A stretch of DNA of 64,000 nt from a virus, in the IMG/VR virus record IMGVR_UViG_3300023273_000812, positions 37,750 through 101,749 of that record; one strand, given 5' to 3'. The notes under the pieces were generated by a model. The model was given only the letters and a program-made list of their open reading frames with translations. It ran no database searches and was not told the DNA's origin. Positions within the stretch are counted from its first letter, which is position 1. Each line of letters begins with the position of its first letter. A program made the position numbers and the translations under genes. Positions 15,308 through 24,967 of the stretch are shown here, piece after piece.

Positions 15308-16915
15308 ATGTCTTACAGTCCACAAGTTAGAAATACAATAGATGAGGCGAATAGTAGTATTGTACCTTTATTGGCCGGTCAAACTTTTACTGGAGGCTGG
15401 ACAGATATAACACTATGGAATGGTATTAGTGTTTTCCTTGATGGTAAGTCCTTATCCACAGCACCTGGTACATTACAAATGCAATTCTCACAGGATTGTA
15501 TTACTGTTAATGAAAGTATCCAAATTAACATACAAGATATAGACACTGCTAACTCTAGAACACTAGCGCCTATATCTAGATACTTTCGAGTTGTATATAC
15601 CAATGGTGGTGTTGATCAAACCGTATTTAACTTACAGACTATCTATCATACATCACAAGTAAGTTCTGTTTCTAGATTAAACCAAGACCTTGTAGGAAAC
15701 GAAGATGTTATTAATGTTCGTTCTGTGTCTACTGGACAACAACCTGATGGCGACTTTGTAAACGCAAAAGCTGACGGTACTGCTTTTGTAAGTGTTGTAC
15801 CATTAGGTGTTGGTGGTGTGTATGATAGTGGTTGGGTAGACACAGATGGTTTTGTATCTGTAGAGTTGTTTATAGCCACTGATCAAGTATCTTCCTCACA
15901 AGGTATTCAAATCCTGTTTACGGATGATGTGCAAGGGGCTGCTACAGTAAGAGCCATTGAAACTTATACTTATTCACAAGACGAAGTAGATAGAGGATTT
16001 CTATCTATTAACTTTGGAACTAGGTTAGATGGGTTTAGAGTTATCTATACTAATAACTCTGTAGCGCAAACAAGTTTCTTTTTAGAGTGTGACTTAAGAA
16101 CCAATACCATTCCGTTTAGAACTAGTAACATCGGTGCTATTGTAACAACAGATTTTCAAGTAGAAGTCGCTCTTGGTAATATACCTGGTTACAGTAATGG
16201 TACTAAGTTTGGCTCTATTAGATTGATTGACGCCGCAGACGCACAACCTTTAACTATATGGCGCTTGGCGGATGATGGTAGAACACCTTTACGAGTGGCT
16301 AGAAAGACTTTTCAGACTGTTGCGAGTAACGCTTGGGTGGCTAGTAATAATGCTTTAGACGCTGGTAAACAGATTACAGTTGAACTTAATGATAGTAACA
16401 ACAATTTTGTAACTCATACACTTACTTTAAATGGTGGGGATGGTAGAATACCAGTATCTACTGGTATTAGTGCTTTAGATTGTAATGTGGCTTTTCTAAG
16501 TGGTGATACCCAAACATTAAGTGGTGATGTGTATGTTACCAATGCTAATAACTTTACGAATGGTGTTCCTAACTTAGGTAGTGCGGTTCTTGCTTTCATA
16601 TCACAAGCAGATGGTAGAACACAACAATCTGTATACAGAGTACCTAGTGGGTATACAATGATTATTCGTAATGTGTATTCTACTATTACAGCGGGTACCT
16701 CTAATGGTTCTGTGCAAGTCACATTAAGAATTAAACCTGATGGTGGTTCTTGGTATGTGGTAAGACCTTATGCTATTACAACAGCCGTAGCTTTAGATAG
16801 AGAAGAAATAATTACTTTAAGTGAAAACAGTCTTGTAGAGTTTACTGTTTCGGACATAGGTGGTAATGATACCAATACTTTAGCATTCTTTAATTATGAA
16901 TTAATTGCTAACTAA
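15308..16915 (+). CDS. virion structural protein with repeated beta domains
   Basis: This 535-residue protein is almost entirely beta. Two similar N-terminal units are visible: WTDITLWNGISVFL...RYFRVVYTNGGVDQT near 30-105 and WVDTDGFVSVELFI...GFRVIYTNNSVAQT near 175-260, suggesting a tandem jelly-roll-like domain. The C-terminal part (VYRVPSGYTMIIRNVYSTI, then VRPYAITT) resembles a phage adhesion domain. It is translated with the preceding gene and is probably a fibre or baseplate component. Confidence 0.65.
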   Translation: MSYSPQVRNTIDEANSSIVPLLAGQTFTGGWTDITLWNGISVFLDGKSLSTAPGTLQMQFSQDCITVNESIQINIQDIDTANSRTLAPISRYFRVVYTNGGVDQTVFNLQTIYHTSQVSSVSRLNQDLVGNEDVINVRSVSTGQQPDGDFVNAKADGTAFVSVVPLGVGGVYDSGWVDTDGFVSVELFIATDQVSSSQGIQILFTDDVQGAATVRAIETYTYSQDEVDRGFLSINFGTRLDGFRVIYTNNSVAQTSFFLECDLRTNTIPFRTSNIGAIVTTDFQVEVALGNIPGYSNGTKFGSIRLIDAADAQPLTIWRLADDGRTPLRVARKTFQTVASNAWVASNNALDAGKQITVELNDSNNNFVTHTLTLNGGDGRIPVSTGISALDCNVAFLSGDTQTLSGDVYVTNANNFTNGVPNLGSAVLAFISQADGRTQQSVYRVPSGYTMIIRNVYSTITAGTSNGSVQVTLRIKPDGGSWYVVRPYAITTAVALDREEIITLSENSLVEFTVSDIGGNDTNTLAFFNYELIAN

Positions 16916-16940
16916 TACTGTATAAAAGGTTTACAGTATG

Positions 16941-16949
16941 TAGTATATA
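16941..16949 (+). promoter_or_regulatory. TAGTATATA motif, putative early promoter
   Basis: Third copy of TAGTATATA, 18 bases ahead of the start at 16968, preceded by TTTACA at 16930. It also overlaps TATAAATA, the late-promoter core of T4. Confidence 0.4.
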
Positions 16950-16967
16950 AATATATACGGAGGGCAT

Positions 16968-17345
16968 ATGAAAGTAATTGGTATCAATGACATTAAAGGT
17001 ATGGTGTTCAAACAAAAGTCTATTGAACAGTTAACAGAGGGTTTCGACTTAAACTTTTCTTTAGAGGAGCAACAATACTTTAAGGATATGTTGTTTAGTT
17101 ATATGGAAGCCGAACACAATATACAAGTAGAAAAGTCTATGGAAGACTTTGATGTTTACTTAGCGTTATCCTCACAAGATGCTTTATTAGGTCGTATTAG
17201 TTTTGCTGTGGAAAATAAGATGATACTTTTATTGGCTACAGGTGATAATAGTATTCATGACATAGAGAATATGAAAGAACTGTTTATGGTAGTAAAGTCT
17301 TTTTATACAGTGTACAAACAGTTCAGTAAAGGTTTAATAGGATAA
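16968..17345 (+). CDS. hypothetical protein, paralogue of the next gene
   Basis: This 125-residue acidic protein has a GGAGG ribosome binding site. Its core (GFDLNFSLEEQQYFKDMLFSY) aligns with that of the following gene (GLSLKLSPVEGMELKYLLRTY), indicating tandem duplication. The TAGTATATA element ahead of it suggests different timing from the surrounding structural genes. No family is recognised. Confidence 0.7.
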   Translation: MKVIGINDIKGMVFKQKSIEQLTEGFDLNFSLEEQQYFKDMLFSYMEAEHNIQVEKSMEDFDVYLALSSQDALLGRISFAVENKMILLLATGDNSIHDIENMKELFMVVKSFYTVYKQFSKGLIG

Positions 17346-17348
17346 ACT

Positions 17349-17756
17349 ATGGCTGACATTATAGACCTTAAAGAAAAGTTACAAAAGGACTTTTATACAG
17401 AAAGACTCTATAATGGTTTATCTTTAAAATTAAGTCCTGTAGAAGGTATGGAACTTAAGTATTTATTAAGAACATACTTAGAAGAGGATTTTATATACGA
17501 GACTTCCTATGATGTAAATGAGGATGTTTTAACAGTACTTAAAAACAACAAGCCTGTAATACTTCTTACATTCACAGAAGGAAGTCATGTTTATTTCACA
17601 CCCCCTTTAGACTTCATGGGACAAGACACCGAAGTACAAAACTTGTGTATATGTTTAGTAGTGTGTGACCAGTTTATAGAAGTTTACTTAGAACTATATG
17701 GTCCTCAAGACAGTTCTACAGATGATGGTAATGTGTTAACTTTCCCAATTAAATAA
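17349..17756 (+). CDS. hypothetical protein, paralogue of the previous gene
   Basis: This 135-residue protein lies four bases after its paralogue. Shared features are an LS..E.....L...YLE helix and a strand-rich centre (VILLTF). The C-terminus is acidic. Its stop codon lies within the 11-base inverted repeat at 17752-17791. Function is unknown. Confidence 0.7.
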   Translation: MADIIDLKEKLQKDFYTERLYNGLSLKLSPVEGMELKYLLRTYLEEDFIYETSYDVNEDVLTVLKNNKPVILLTFTEGSHVYFTPPLDFMGQDTEVQNLCICLVVCDQFIEVYLELYGPQDSSTDDGNVLTFPIK

Positions 17757-17767
17757 CTTGTTTATAC
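17752..17767 (+). promoter_or_regulatory. late-promoter-like motif AATA-N5-TTTATAC
   Basis: Exact match, 37 bases ahead of the head operon start at 17805. It overlaps the left arm of an inverted repeat and the preceding stop codon. Confidence 0.6.
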
Positions 17768-17791
17768 TAATACAATAGTTAACAAGTTATT
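17752..17791. repeat. 11-bp perfect inverted repeat around the head-operon promoter
   Basis: AATAACTTGTT at 17752-17762 and AACAAGTTATT at 17781-17791 are separated by 18 bases. It could be a hairpin without a T-run or an operator. Confidence 0.7.
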
Positions 17792-17804
17792 ACAGAGGAT
17801 TGTT

Positions 17805-18371
17805 ATGGGACGAGGTATTGCAGGACAAAAGCCGTTTAAGATGTTGGTTGCAAATCTTAGACAAGGATCTGATCCTTCTAAAGGTGAAAGTGGAAACCCA
17901 CAGATCGTACGCAAAACATACACTACACAAAACTTTATTGAAGTTGCGGGTAAAGGTATACCTAAAGAAGGTAAGAGTGGTAAAACACCAGGTACGGGTG
18001 TTAGAATGGGACATATTGTACAAGGTAATGTTGCACCTACTTTTACGATTTCTGTAGATAATGCTGTTAGTGCTTTAAGTACAATGGAACCTACAGAACT
18101 TGTAATGGGTGATTATGTTATTGTAAGTCATGTAGACTTTGTAGTTGTTAATGGTGATGTAAATACAACGGCTACTAATTTGGCTACTACTATTGGTACA
18201 GACACACCTTTTTCTGCAGTGGCTGTAGGGGCTATTGTAACAGTGAGTTTACCTGTTGGATTAGAGTATAATAGTATGTACACAAAAGTTACAGGACCTA
18301 ACGCAGGTGATTACACGATGTCACAAGTTGTGGAAGGAGAACCTTATATTGGTCCTGCTATTATAGGATAA
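17805..18371 (+). CDS. putative head structural protein
   Basis: This 188-residue protein is basic at the N-terminus (MGRGIAGQKPFKMLVANLRQGS) and beta-rich after residue 85. It is the first gene of the operon encoding terminase, portal, protease and scaffold, and is preceded by the late-promoter-like motif. A head-completion or decoration role is possible. No family is recognised. Confidence 0.6.
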   Translation: MGRGIAGQKPFKMLVANLRQGSDPSKGESGNPQIVRKTYTTQNFIEVAGKGIPKEGKSGKTPGTGVRMGHIVQGNVAPTFTISVDNAVSALSTMEPTELVMGDYVIVSHVDFVVVNGDVNTTATNLATTIGTDTPFSAVAVGAIVTVSLPVGLEYNSMYTKVTGPNAGDYTMSQVVEGEPYIGPAIIG

Positions 18372-18376
18372 TAAGC

Positions 18377-19054
18377 ATGAAACAGACCAAAGAAGAAAAA
18401 CAACATATACTAGATAACTTACCTGAAGGTACGAGAAGGATACAAGTTGTTTCTCCTAATGGTAAACAACAGTATAAAAGACCGGACGAAGTGGATATAG
18501 ACACAGATGAGATTTCTATAGCACCCACCGGAGCCCCTATTGTAATGAGGGGAAAACCTGGTCGTAAACCAAAAGTGGTTCGTAATGCTGTAACACCTCA
18601 AATCGCCCAAACTTGTCAAGCAAGAGACGAGCATGTTTCTGCTAATGAGTTGTCTAATACAATAAAAGAGGACTCTAACTCTGATCGTGTAATAGAAAAC
18701 ATTCTATTAGAAATGGCTCAGGACGCGGCTACCATAGACTTTGAGAAAGACGAGGCTAGTAGAACGGGAGGTGATGTTAGTGGTTTACTAACAAAGAAAG
18801 CCCGTATCTTAAAAGGTATGTCTGATATATGGCTTCGTAAAAAGTCTTTAGATGAAGGTGGTATTATAGACTTAGAGTCTGGTACTTTCGAAGCAGTGTT
18901 TGGTTTAATACTAGAAACTTTTAAGGAAACATTGTTAGAATCTGGTGTTCACGATGAACACATAGAAACTATTTTCGCTAAGTTAGTAAGTAGTTTAGAC
19001 GATCAGTGGAAGGAAGAAGCCAAAAGAAGAATGCGTCAAGAAAGAGGTAACTAA
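18377..19054 (+). CDS. probable small terminase subunit
   Basis: This 225-residue protein directly precedes and overlaps the large terminase by one base. The N-terminal half is charged and includes a basic GKPGRKPK patch. Residues 95-150 form helices followed by a KGMSDIWLRKKSL segment, resembling small terminases that assemble as rings. The assignment rests mainly on position; no invariant motif is visible. Confidence 0.5.
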   Translation: MKQTKEEKQHILDNLPEGTRRIQVVSPNGKQQYKRPDEVDIDTDEISIAPTGAPIVMRGKPGRKPKVVRNAVTPQIAQTCQARDEHVSANELSNTIKEDSNSDRVIENILLEMAQDAATIDFEKDEASRTGGDVSGLLTKKARILKGMSDIWLRKKSLDEGGIIDLESGTFEAVFGLILETFKETLLESGVHDEHIETIFAKLVSSLDDQWKEEAKRRMRQERGN

Positions 19055-20949
19055 TGGGTTTAGGAGATTTAGCTGCCACTATTGGTAGAAGTAAGTCAAC
19101 AGATAAAAGAGATCCTGTAGACATTATTACTTTTATTGAGGCTCCTTGGGGTTTAGGTTTAAAGTTGTTTCCAGTACAACGAGTTATACTTAAAACACAT
19201 TATGGTATGACCTTAGACGACAACGAACTAGATTATCCTTTAGATGTACCTGTACCCGAAGATCATGAAAACTATGACCCTGAGTTGATGGATAGGGATG
19301 GTTATTACAAGTATAGATTAGTTATTACGGACTTTAGAAGAGAGAATGTTCAGTACTTCACAGAGGCCGGTTACTTAAAGTACTTACATAGTGAAGGTAG
19401 ATGTAATACAGATAAAGTAATACCAGGTGTACAAAGACGAGAAATGGTTTTAAGTGTGGGTCGTCGTTCTGGAAAAACACTTATTACATCTTGTATTGTG
19501 GCGTACGAAACTTATAAATTATTATTACTTGGTAATCCACAGAAACATTATGGGTCTTCACAGTCGAATGTTATACAGTTAATTTCCGTTGCGACAGATC
19601 AGGCACAGGCCTCTTTATTGTATAGGGAGGCTAGTGGACACTTCCAAAAGTGTGATTACTTTAAACCTTATACTGCGAATGCTACACAAAGTTACGCAAC
19701 TTTTCAAACACCTTTTGATATAGAAACTTATGGTAGTTATTCTAAGAATCCAAAAGCCCGTTATTCAGTTAATGTTACTTTTAGGTCTTGTGTGGCAAAA
19801 GGGCTTCGCGGGGGCGCTAACATTATGGTTGCACTGGACGAGGTTGCTCACTTTGGTGAACAAGGACAAGCCTCTGCAGATGAAGTGTATCAGGCTGTAG
19901 AACCTTCTACTAGAACCTTTTCTCCTAAGGACCCCTTAGACACTACAAAACCTGTTGGCGAGAACGAAGGTCGTATTGTTATGATTTCTTCTCCGTTAGG
20001 TAAACAAGGTTTGTTCTATAAACAGTTTGAGTTAGGTTTTGGTAATAACAAAGCGGCGGATAATCTTCTTTGTATACAAGCACCTACTTGGGAAGTAAAC
20101 CCAACAGTACCCGCGGAAACCTTTGTGGCTTCTTACTTAAAAGATCCTAATGTTTTCTATACGGAATTTGGGGCTGTGTTTTCGGATAGAACTCGTGGGT
20201 GGATTCAAGACGCTAAAGACTTATTAGATTGTATAGATCCCGCTTTAAGAAAAAGAACATCTGGTTTACCGAAAGCACCTTACTTTATGGGGATAGACAT
20301 CGCACTTGTAGGTGACTGGTGTGCTGTAGCAATTGGACATAACGATCAAAATGGTAATGTTGTTGTAGATTGTATGGAGCGTATTAAAGCCGGTGAGGGT
20401 AAGTACCAAGACTTAGAAAGATTAGACTTTGATGAGGTAGCGGATTGGATTACTAGTTTCACTAGTAGATTTTATATTAGAGAAGGTGTGTTTGACCAGT
20501 GGGTCGGTATACCAATGGAACAGGCTTTACAAAAAAGAGGCTTACCTCAGTTAAAGTCTTTACATCACACAAAACAGTTAACATCCCAGATGTTCCATAA
20601 CTTAAAAAACTTAATGTTTGATAGTAAGTTAAAAATATATGATGAACCTACAGAAGAAGGACATGCCGATTACATTCAAGAGTTGTTAGAGTTACAGGCC
20701 ACACAGGTTAGTAAATATGTAATAGAAGTAGAAGCCCCACAGACAGAAGGTAAGCACGATGACTACTCGGACGCCTTAGTTAGAATGTGTTGGTTGGCTA
20801 CAAAGGATTCAAATAAAAAGGTTATCTTATCTGGTACTCGTGGAAATATATACTCAAGTGGTAATTCCAGATTTGGAAGGTCTACTACAAAAACTCGTAG
20901 TGGGTCTCATGAGTCCAGACAATTACCTAGAAATAATAGGAGAAAATAA
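19054..20949 (+). CDS. terminase large subunit
   Basis: This 631-residue packaging motor has both expected domains. The ATPase has Walker A VGRRSGKT near 134-141 and Walker B IMVALDE near 257-263 followed by H, with a coupling segment around ISSPLGKQG. The nuclease domain begins at about 411 with YFMGIDIALVGDW, which supplies the first catalytic aspartate, and ends with HDDYSDALVR near 568, which supplies the last. It cuts concatemeric DNA and drives it through the portal (21747). The ATG overlaps the preceding stop (TAATG). Confidence 0.95.
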   Translation: MGLGDLAATIGRSKSTDKRDPVDIITFIEAPWGLGLKLFPVQRVILKTHYGMTLDDNELDYPLDVPVPEDHENYDPELMDRDGYYKYRLVITDFRRENVQYFTEAGYLKYLHSEGRCNTDKVIPGVQRREMVLSVGRRSGKTLITSCIVAYETYKLLLLGNPQKHYGSSQSNVIQLISVATDQAQASLLYREASGHFQKCDYFKPYTANATQSYATFQTPFDIETYGSYSKNPKARYSVNVTFRSCVAKGLRGGANIMVALDEVAHFGEQGQASADEVYQAVEPSTRTFSPKDPLDTTKPVGENEGRIVMISSPLGKQGLFYKQFELGFGNNKAADNLLCIQAPTWEVNPTVPAETFVASYLKDPNVFYTEFGAVFSDRTRGWIQDAKDLLDCIDPALRKRTSGLPKAPYFMGIDIALVGDWCAVAIGHNDQNGNVVVDCMERIKAGEGKYQDLERLDFDEVADWITSFTSRFYIREGVFDQWVGIPMEQALQKRGLPQLKSLHHTKQLTSQMFHNLKNLMFDSKLKIYDEPTEEGHADYIQELLELQATQVSKYVIEVEAPQTEGKHDDYSDALVRMCWLATKDSNKKVILSGTRGNIYSSGNSRFGRSTTKTRSGSHESRQLPRNNRRK

Positions 20950-20951
20950 AA

Positions 20952-21524
20952 ATGGCAACCTTAGTTAATTCAAGTGTCGTAGATAGTGGTGATGTGGAGT
21001 TACAGTTCCCTGGTGATAGGTTTCCAGTTACAGTAGGACCTACTTTAAGAGCCCGTGGTTGGAGAGGTGGTTTGTTTGTACAATATGTACAAACAACACA
21101 AGAGTATACAGTAGAAGTTAGTGATGGTTCTAATGTGTGTGGATTTCTGTTATTCCAATCAGAAAACTACACTCCAATGACACCTGGTGGTATTAGTACA
21201 GGGTCTCCAGAAAACTTTATTGGTAAACAGTTTCGGGCTCCTGTAGGTGGTAACAATGTTGCTACAATGATAAATGGTGGTACAAGGGCTATGTTTAAGT
21301 TCTTTGAAACCACAGCCTTGACAGGTGGGGGAACTCGTACAGGAGGGGTTATTACTTATAACTTAAATGAGGCTTTACGAGTTTCTGAAAATGGTTTATT
21401 ATGTAATGACTCAGAAGCGAATCTAATAGCTGCAGGTGTAGTTAATCCTACACAAGTAGGATTATGTAGTAGTGTTCCAAAAGAAAGTAACTTTAATCGT
21501 TTAGGTATAGACCTGAAGTACTAA
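20952..21524 (+). CDS. putative virion structural protein
   Basis: This 190-residue beta-rich protein lies between terminase and portal. Glycine-rich segments (ARGWRGGLFVQYVQ, TGGGTRTGGVITYNL) alternate with short strands. The stop overlaps the start of the next gene. A head decoration or completion role is plausible from position. No family is recognised. Confidence 0.6.
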   Translation: MATLVNSSVVDSGDVELQFPGDRFPVTVGPTLRARGWRGGLFVQYVQTTQEYTVEVSDGSNVCGFLLFQSENYTPMTPGGISTGSPENFIGKQFRAPVGGNNVATMINGGTRAMFKFFETTALTGGGTRTGGVITYNLNEALRVSENGLLCNDSEANLIAAGVVNPTQVGLCSSVPKESNFNRLGIDLKY

Positions 21525-21778
21525 TGAGAAATATACAAGGCACATATGATGAACATTTAAAAAGGGCTACTAGGGAAATAGAGTCGGCTTTAAGACTTGT
21601 AAGTGGTAGTTCTTTAAGTATTCAGGATCGTAAAAAAGTTTTACGAAAACTAGATCCTGTTTTAATGTTAATAAAACAAAGTAGTCGTGTAAAATTAGTA
21701 AACGAAGAACAAGAACAAGATGTAAAGAAGACAAGGGGTAATAAAGATGGCAACAAACGAGGACGGAACGCCAATTAA
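21524..21778 (+). CDS. hypothetical helical protein
   Basis: This 84-residue basic helical protein overlaps the structural gene upstream and the portal gene downstream (32 bases, different frame). The tail is highly charged (KKTRGNKDGNKRGRN). It could be a small assembly factor. No family is recognised. Confidence 0.55.
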   Translation: MRNIQGTYDEHLKRATREIESALRLVSGSSLSIQDRKKVLRKLDPVLMLIKQSSRVKLVNEEQEQDVKKTRGNKDGNKRGRNAN

Positions 21779-23441
21779 AAAGATCCCTTCGGGTGATGGT
21801 AAACACAAGGCTAGTACTGGTAAACCTAGAAGAATTGTAACCTCCTCTATGAAATCCAGAACAGCCTCTTATGCTGGTGCTAATACTATTAACGGTATGG
21901 GTCAGAACTTCTACTCACCTGAGTTGTCTACAGATTTCTTAGAGTTACCACAAAGTTTACATGAACAGTGGAAGTTCTACAGATTCTTTTACAAGTCCGA
22001 ACCTTTTGTTGGTCAGGCCATAGACTTACATACTGAGTTACCTTTATCTAAAATTAGAATTGGTAAGCCTAGGTGTAAAAACCAAGACTTAGGGGATCAG
22101 GCTACAAAGTTTTGTGAGAAGTGGGCTAATAACATTGGACTACTACATAGACTTATTGCTATTGTACATGACCGAAATCTTATCGGTGAAGTGTTTATCT
22201 GGTGTGAAGACGCTAATCCAGAAATGCCTAGAGACATTAGGGAAGAACTTGTAAGAGTTGTTAAACCTGACGGTACAGTGACAGAGGATTATACATTAAG
22301 ACCAGACGCAGATGAAAGAGCCGCCAATTGGGTTCGTAAAAACTATAAAGGGTGGACCTCTGTAAGGGTTTTACCTCCAGAACAAATTCAGATGGAAACT
22401 TTTAACTTTACAGACGAGAGAATTGTGGAGTTAATACCAGATGGTAAAACTAAGTCTATAATAGACAAAGCTATAGCCGGTGATCCACAAGCACAACGTA
22501 TTGTAGAGTCAATGCCTCCAGATGTTGTACAGGCTGTAACAGAGGAACGTAATATACCCTTAAACACAGACCCATATGCAGGGTCCTTTGTTTACTATAT
22601 GGCTAATCGTAAGTCTGACTATGATACTAGAGGTAGTTCTATTCTAGAAAGATGTATGCGTCCTTTGGTATACCGAGACAAGTTAAGACAAGCCCAAACT
22701 AGTATTGCTTCCAGACATATGACACCTATCCGTATTGTTTACGGAGAAGACTTGAGTATGGAAGATGTAGACGCTTTAAGAGAACAAGTTGATCAGGCTT
22801 TACAAGATCCAGACTATTCTATTATTGCTAATTTTCAAATTAGTTGGGAAGAAATGGGTGCTGACCAAAGACTATTAGATTTAAGTGGAGAGTATGACTT
22901 AACAGATAGACAGATGTACGCTGGATTGGGTGTTACAGAATCTTTAATGTCTGGAGAAAGTTCTTACTCTGGAGACAGACTTAACTTAGAAGTAATCAAT
23001 ACTCGTTATATGTTACTTAGAGAACAGTTACAAGAGTTTGTTGAAAAGTTTATTTTCAAACCGATGTGTGCTCGTATGGGTTTTATCGAGTACGATGATT
23101 TCGGAGACGAGATAGTTATTACACCAACATTATCTTTCACTAGACTAGCCTTAAGGGATAATCAAGATACCTTTGATCAGTTGTATAACTTGTATACAAA
23201 GGGCTCTTTAGATGTAGATACTATTTTAGAGTTGTTAAACTTAGATCCAATGGCTGTTAAGGAACGCATTAAGAGAGACTTGTTTACAGTTAATGATCCA
23301 ACATTCAATGAAATGATGAGAGACATTTATGGTGGAGCCGGTGGCTTTATACAAGAGAACTCTGATGTAAATGAGATTATTGCCAAAGAGTTAGGTCTTA
23401 AGTTAAAACCGGCAGAAGACGAAGGGGATGGTCGTTGGTAG
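21747..23441 (+). CDS. portal protein
   Basis: This 564-residue protein has the pattern of phage portals: a basic disordered N-terminus, YRFFYKSEPFVGQAIDLHTEL, a helical LIAIVHDRNLIGEVFIW segment, LPPEQIQME, and RCMRPLVYRDKLRQAQTSIASRHMTPI. Twelve copies would form the DNA gateway at one capsid vertex and bind the terminase. Its place two genes after the terminase supports the call. It ends within 61 bases of the next gene. Confidence 0.85.
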   Translation: MATNEDGTPIKKIPSGDGKHKASTGKPRRIVTSSMKSRTASYAGANTINGMGQNFYSPELSTDFLELPQSLHEQWKFYRFFYKSEPFVGQAIDLHTELPLSKIRIGKPRCKNQDLGDQATKFCEKWANNIGLLHRLIAIVHDRNLIGEVFIWCEDANPEMPRDIREELVRVVKPDGTVTEDYTLRPDADERAANWVRKNYKGWTSVRVLPPEQIQMETFNFTDERIVELIPDGKTKSIIDKAIAGDPQAQRIVESMPPDVVQAVTEERNIPLNTDPYAGSFVYYMANRKSDYDTRGSSILERCMRPLVYRDKLRQAQTSIASRHMTPIRIVYGEDLSMEDVDALREQVDQALQDPDYSIIANFQISWEEMGADQRLLDLSGEYDLTDRQMYAGLGVTESLMSGESSYSGDRLNLEVINTRYMLLREQLQEFVEKFIFKPMCARMGFIEYDDFGDEIVITPTLSFTRLALRDNQDTFDQLYNLYTKGSLDVDTILELLNLDPMAVKERIKRDLFTVNDPTFNEMMRDIYGGAGGFIQENSDVNEIIAKELGLKLKPAEDEGDGRW

Positions 23442-23501
23442 AGAGTTCGCCCTTTAACAATAATTTTTCAATAGTAAATTAAAAGTTAATAAGGGGGTCT
23501 T

Positions 23502-24965
23502 ATGCCACAATCACCATTTCAAGTAGATCAGTTACAAATAGAACCTGGTTCAGGGGATACTATTGTAATAAACAGAGATGTTTCAGGTAACTTAACTTTT
23601 ACAGATACACACTTACCAACAGGTATAGCCTTACAACAGTTGTTGGGCTTACAAAACTTAAAAGATGTTTATGTTGTAGGTAAAGAAAATACTCCTTATA
23701 CAAGTGTACAAGACGCCTTAAACGCTATTCCAGACGCTTCTAGCGATACAAGTGTGGTATTAGTTACAAACGGTACTTACACAGAGAATATAAGTATTAC
23801 AAAGGACAATGTGATACTACAAGGTATTGGTGGTGTGTTAGTTAATGATGGAAACTCTTCCACAGTGACAGTAGAAGTTTCTACTACAAGTACTCCTAAT
23901 AAATTACAGATTAAAGACTTAGACATTCGTTGTACACAAGATGGTAAGTCTTGTGTAAGTGTTTTAGGTGCTAATCAGTTTGCTTCTGGTACAGTTACAG
24001 TCTCTGGTTTCCCTGTAGCGGGAGATAGTTTTACTGTTAATGGTGTGACCTTACTAGGTGTGGAAGGTAATCGTACAAGTGGTTTAAATAACTTTTCTGT
24101 TAATGGGGTTTCAACAGATAATATAGCAATCGAAATAACAGAAGCCCTTATGGATGAAAATAATGGGTTTGTTTCTTTTGTTACAAGTGAGGTTGTGGGT
24201 TCTATTGTTACACTTACAAGTGTACTGCCAGGTAGTATTGGTAATACTTATACACTTACTACTGCTTCTGGAAACTTTACCCTATCCGGACCAACCTTAG
24301 TGGGTGGTAGTTCTGCTGGAACTAGCTTAGGGTCTGAGGAAATAAGTATTAGTAATGTAAACTTATTTTCTACGGGTGTAGGAGGTTACTTTGTATATGC
24401 TGACACAATGAATAATCTTACACTAAATAATGTAAGTGGTAATGGTAGTGCTTTAACAGCGTCTATGTTGGTATCTAATGTGGCTAGTTTAAAACTTTAC
24501 AATGTAAAAGACTTTACAGATGTAAGTCTAAACTACGATAACGGTTTAGACCAACCTTCCATACTTACAAGTTTATATGAACTAAGTAATGTACAATGTG
24601 GTAATGTTGCGGTTAACCTAACAGGTGTAGGGTCTACTGTTATTAGTAACAGTGTTTTATCTAACTTAACTGTTAGTGGGGATCGTACAGTTAAGTTGTA
24701 TAATAGTAAAAGGGATGGGGGTAGTTATATAGACACACCCACAGTAGAAGAAAATACAGTATTATTACAAACTATTTTTACTGCTAGTAATAATGAGGTA
24801 GTGTCTTTACCTTTTCCACAATCAGATACAAATTATGTAGTATTAGTAGAGAGTCCAGACCTAACAGTTAAGTTTTCTGTGATTAGTAAGACAGTTAATA
24901 GTTTCACTATTGTAAGTGATAGTTTATATACAGGAACTATAAACAGTATAGTAAAGAGGTTTTAA
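23502..24965 (+). CDS. beta-helix fibre or spike protein
   Basis: This 487-residue protein contains a parallel beta-helix of the pectin-lyase type, starting near residue 68 (YTSVQDALNAIPDA, VVLVTNGTYTENISI, VILQGIGG) and continuing as repeated short strands. The C-terminal 65 residues (PFPQSDTNYVVLVES, then SKTVNSFTIVSD) match the ending of the protein at 9847, suggesting a shared trimerisation or adhesion domain. It is probably a head or tail fibre. Catalytic residues of true lyases are not identifiable. Position inside the head operon favours a head-associated fibre. Confidence 0.7.
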   Translation: MPQSPFQVDQLQIEPGSGDTIVINRDVSGNLTFTDTHLPTGIALQQLLGLQNLKDVYVVGKENTPYTSVQDALNAIPDASSDTSVVLVTNGTYTENISITKDNVILQGIGGVLVNDGNSSTVTVEVSTTSTPNKLQIKDLDIRCTQDGKSCVSVLGANQFASGTVTVSGFPVAGDSFTVNGVTLLGVEGNRTSGLNNFSVNGVSTDNIAIEITEALMDENNGFVSFVTSEVVGSIVTLTSVLPGSIGNTYTLTTASGNFTLSGPTLVGGSSAGTSLGSEEISISNVNLFSTGVGGYFVYADTMNNLTLNNVSGNGSALTASMLVSNVASLKLYNVKDFTDVSLNYDNGLDQPSILTSLYELSNVQCGNVAVNLTGVGSTVISNSVLSNLTVSGDRTVKLYNSKRDGGSYIDTPTVEENTVLLQTIFTASNNEVVSLPFPQSDTNYVVLVESPDLTVKFSVISKTVNSFTIVSDSLYTGTINSIVKRF

Positions 24966-24967
24966 AA

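Noticed and set aside
16943-16950. T4-type late promoter TATAAATA
   Set aside because: Only one copy was noticed before a gene. The overlapping TAGTATATA recurs elsewhere and is the better explanation.
23441-23502. AATA-N5-TCAATAG at about 23457 as a further promoter
   Set aside because: It has too many mismatches to the element and lies inside a continuous operon.
23502-24965. Active pectate lyase or depolymerase
   Set aside because: The beta-helix pattern is clear but no catalytic residues could be assigned, so only a fibre or spike role is claimed.
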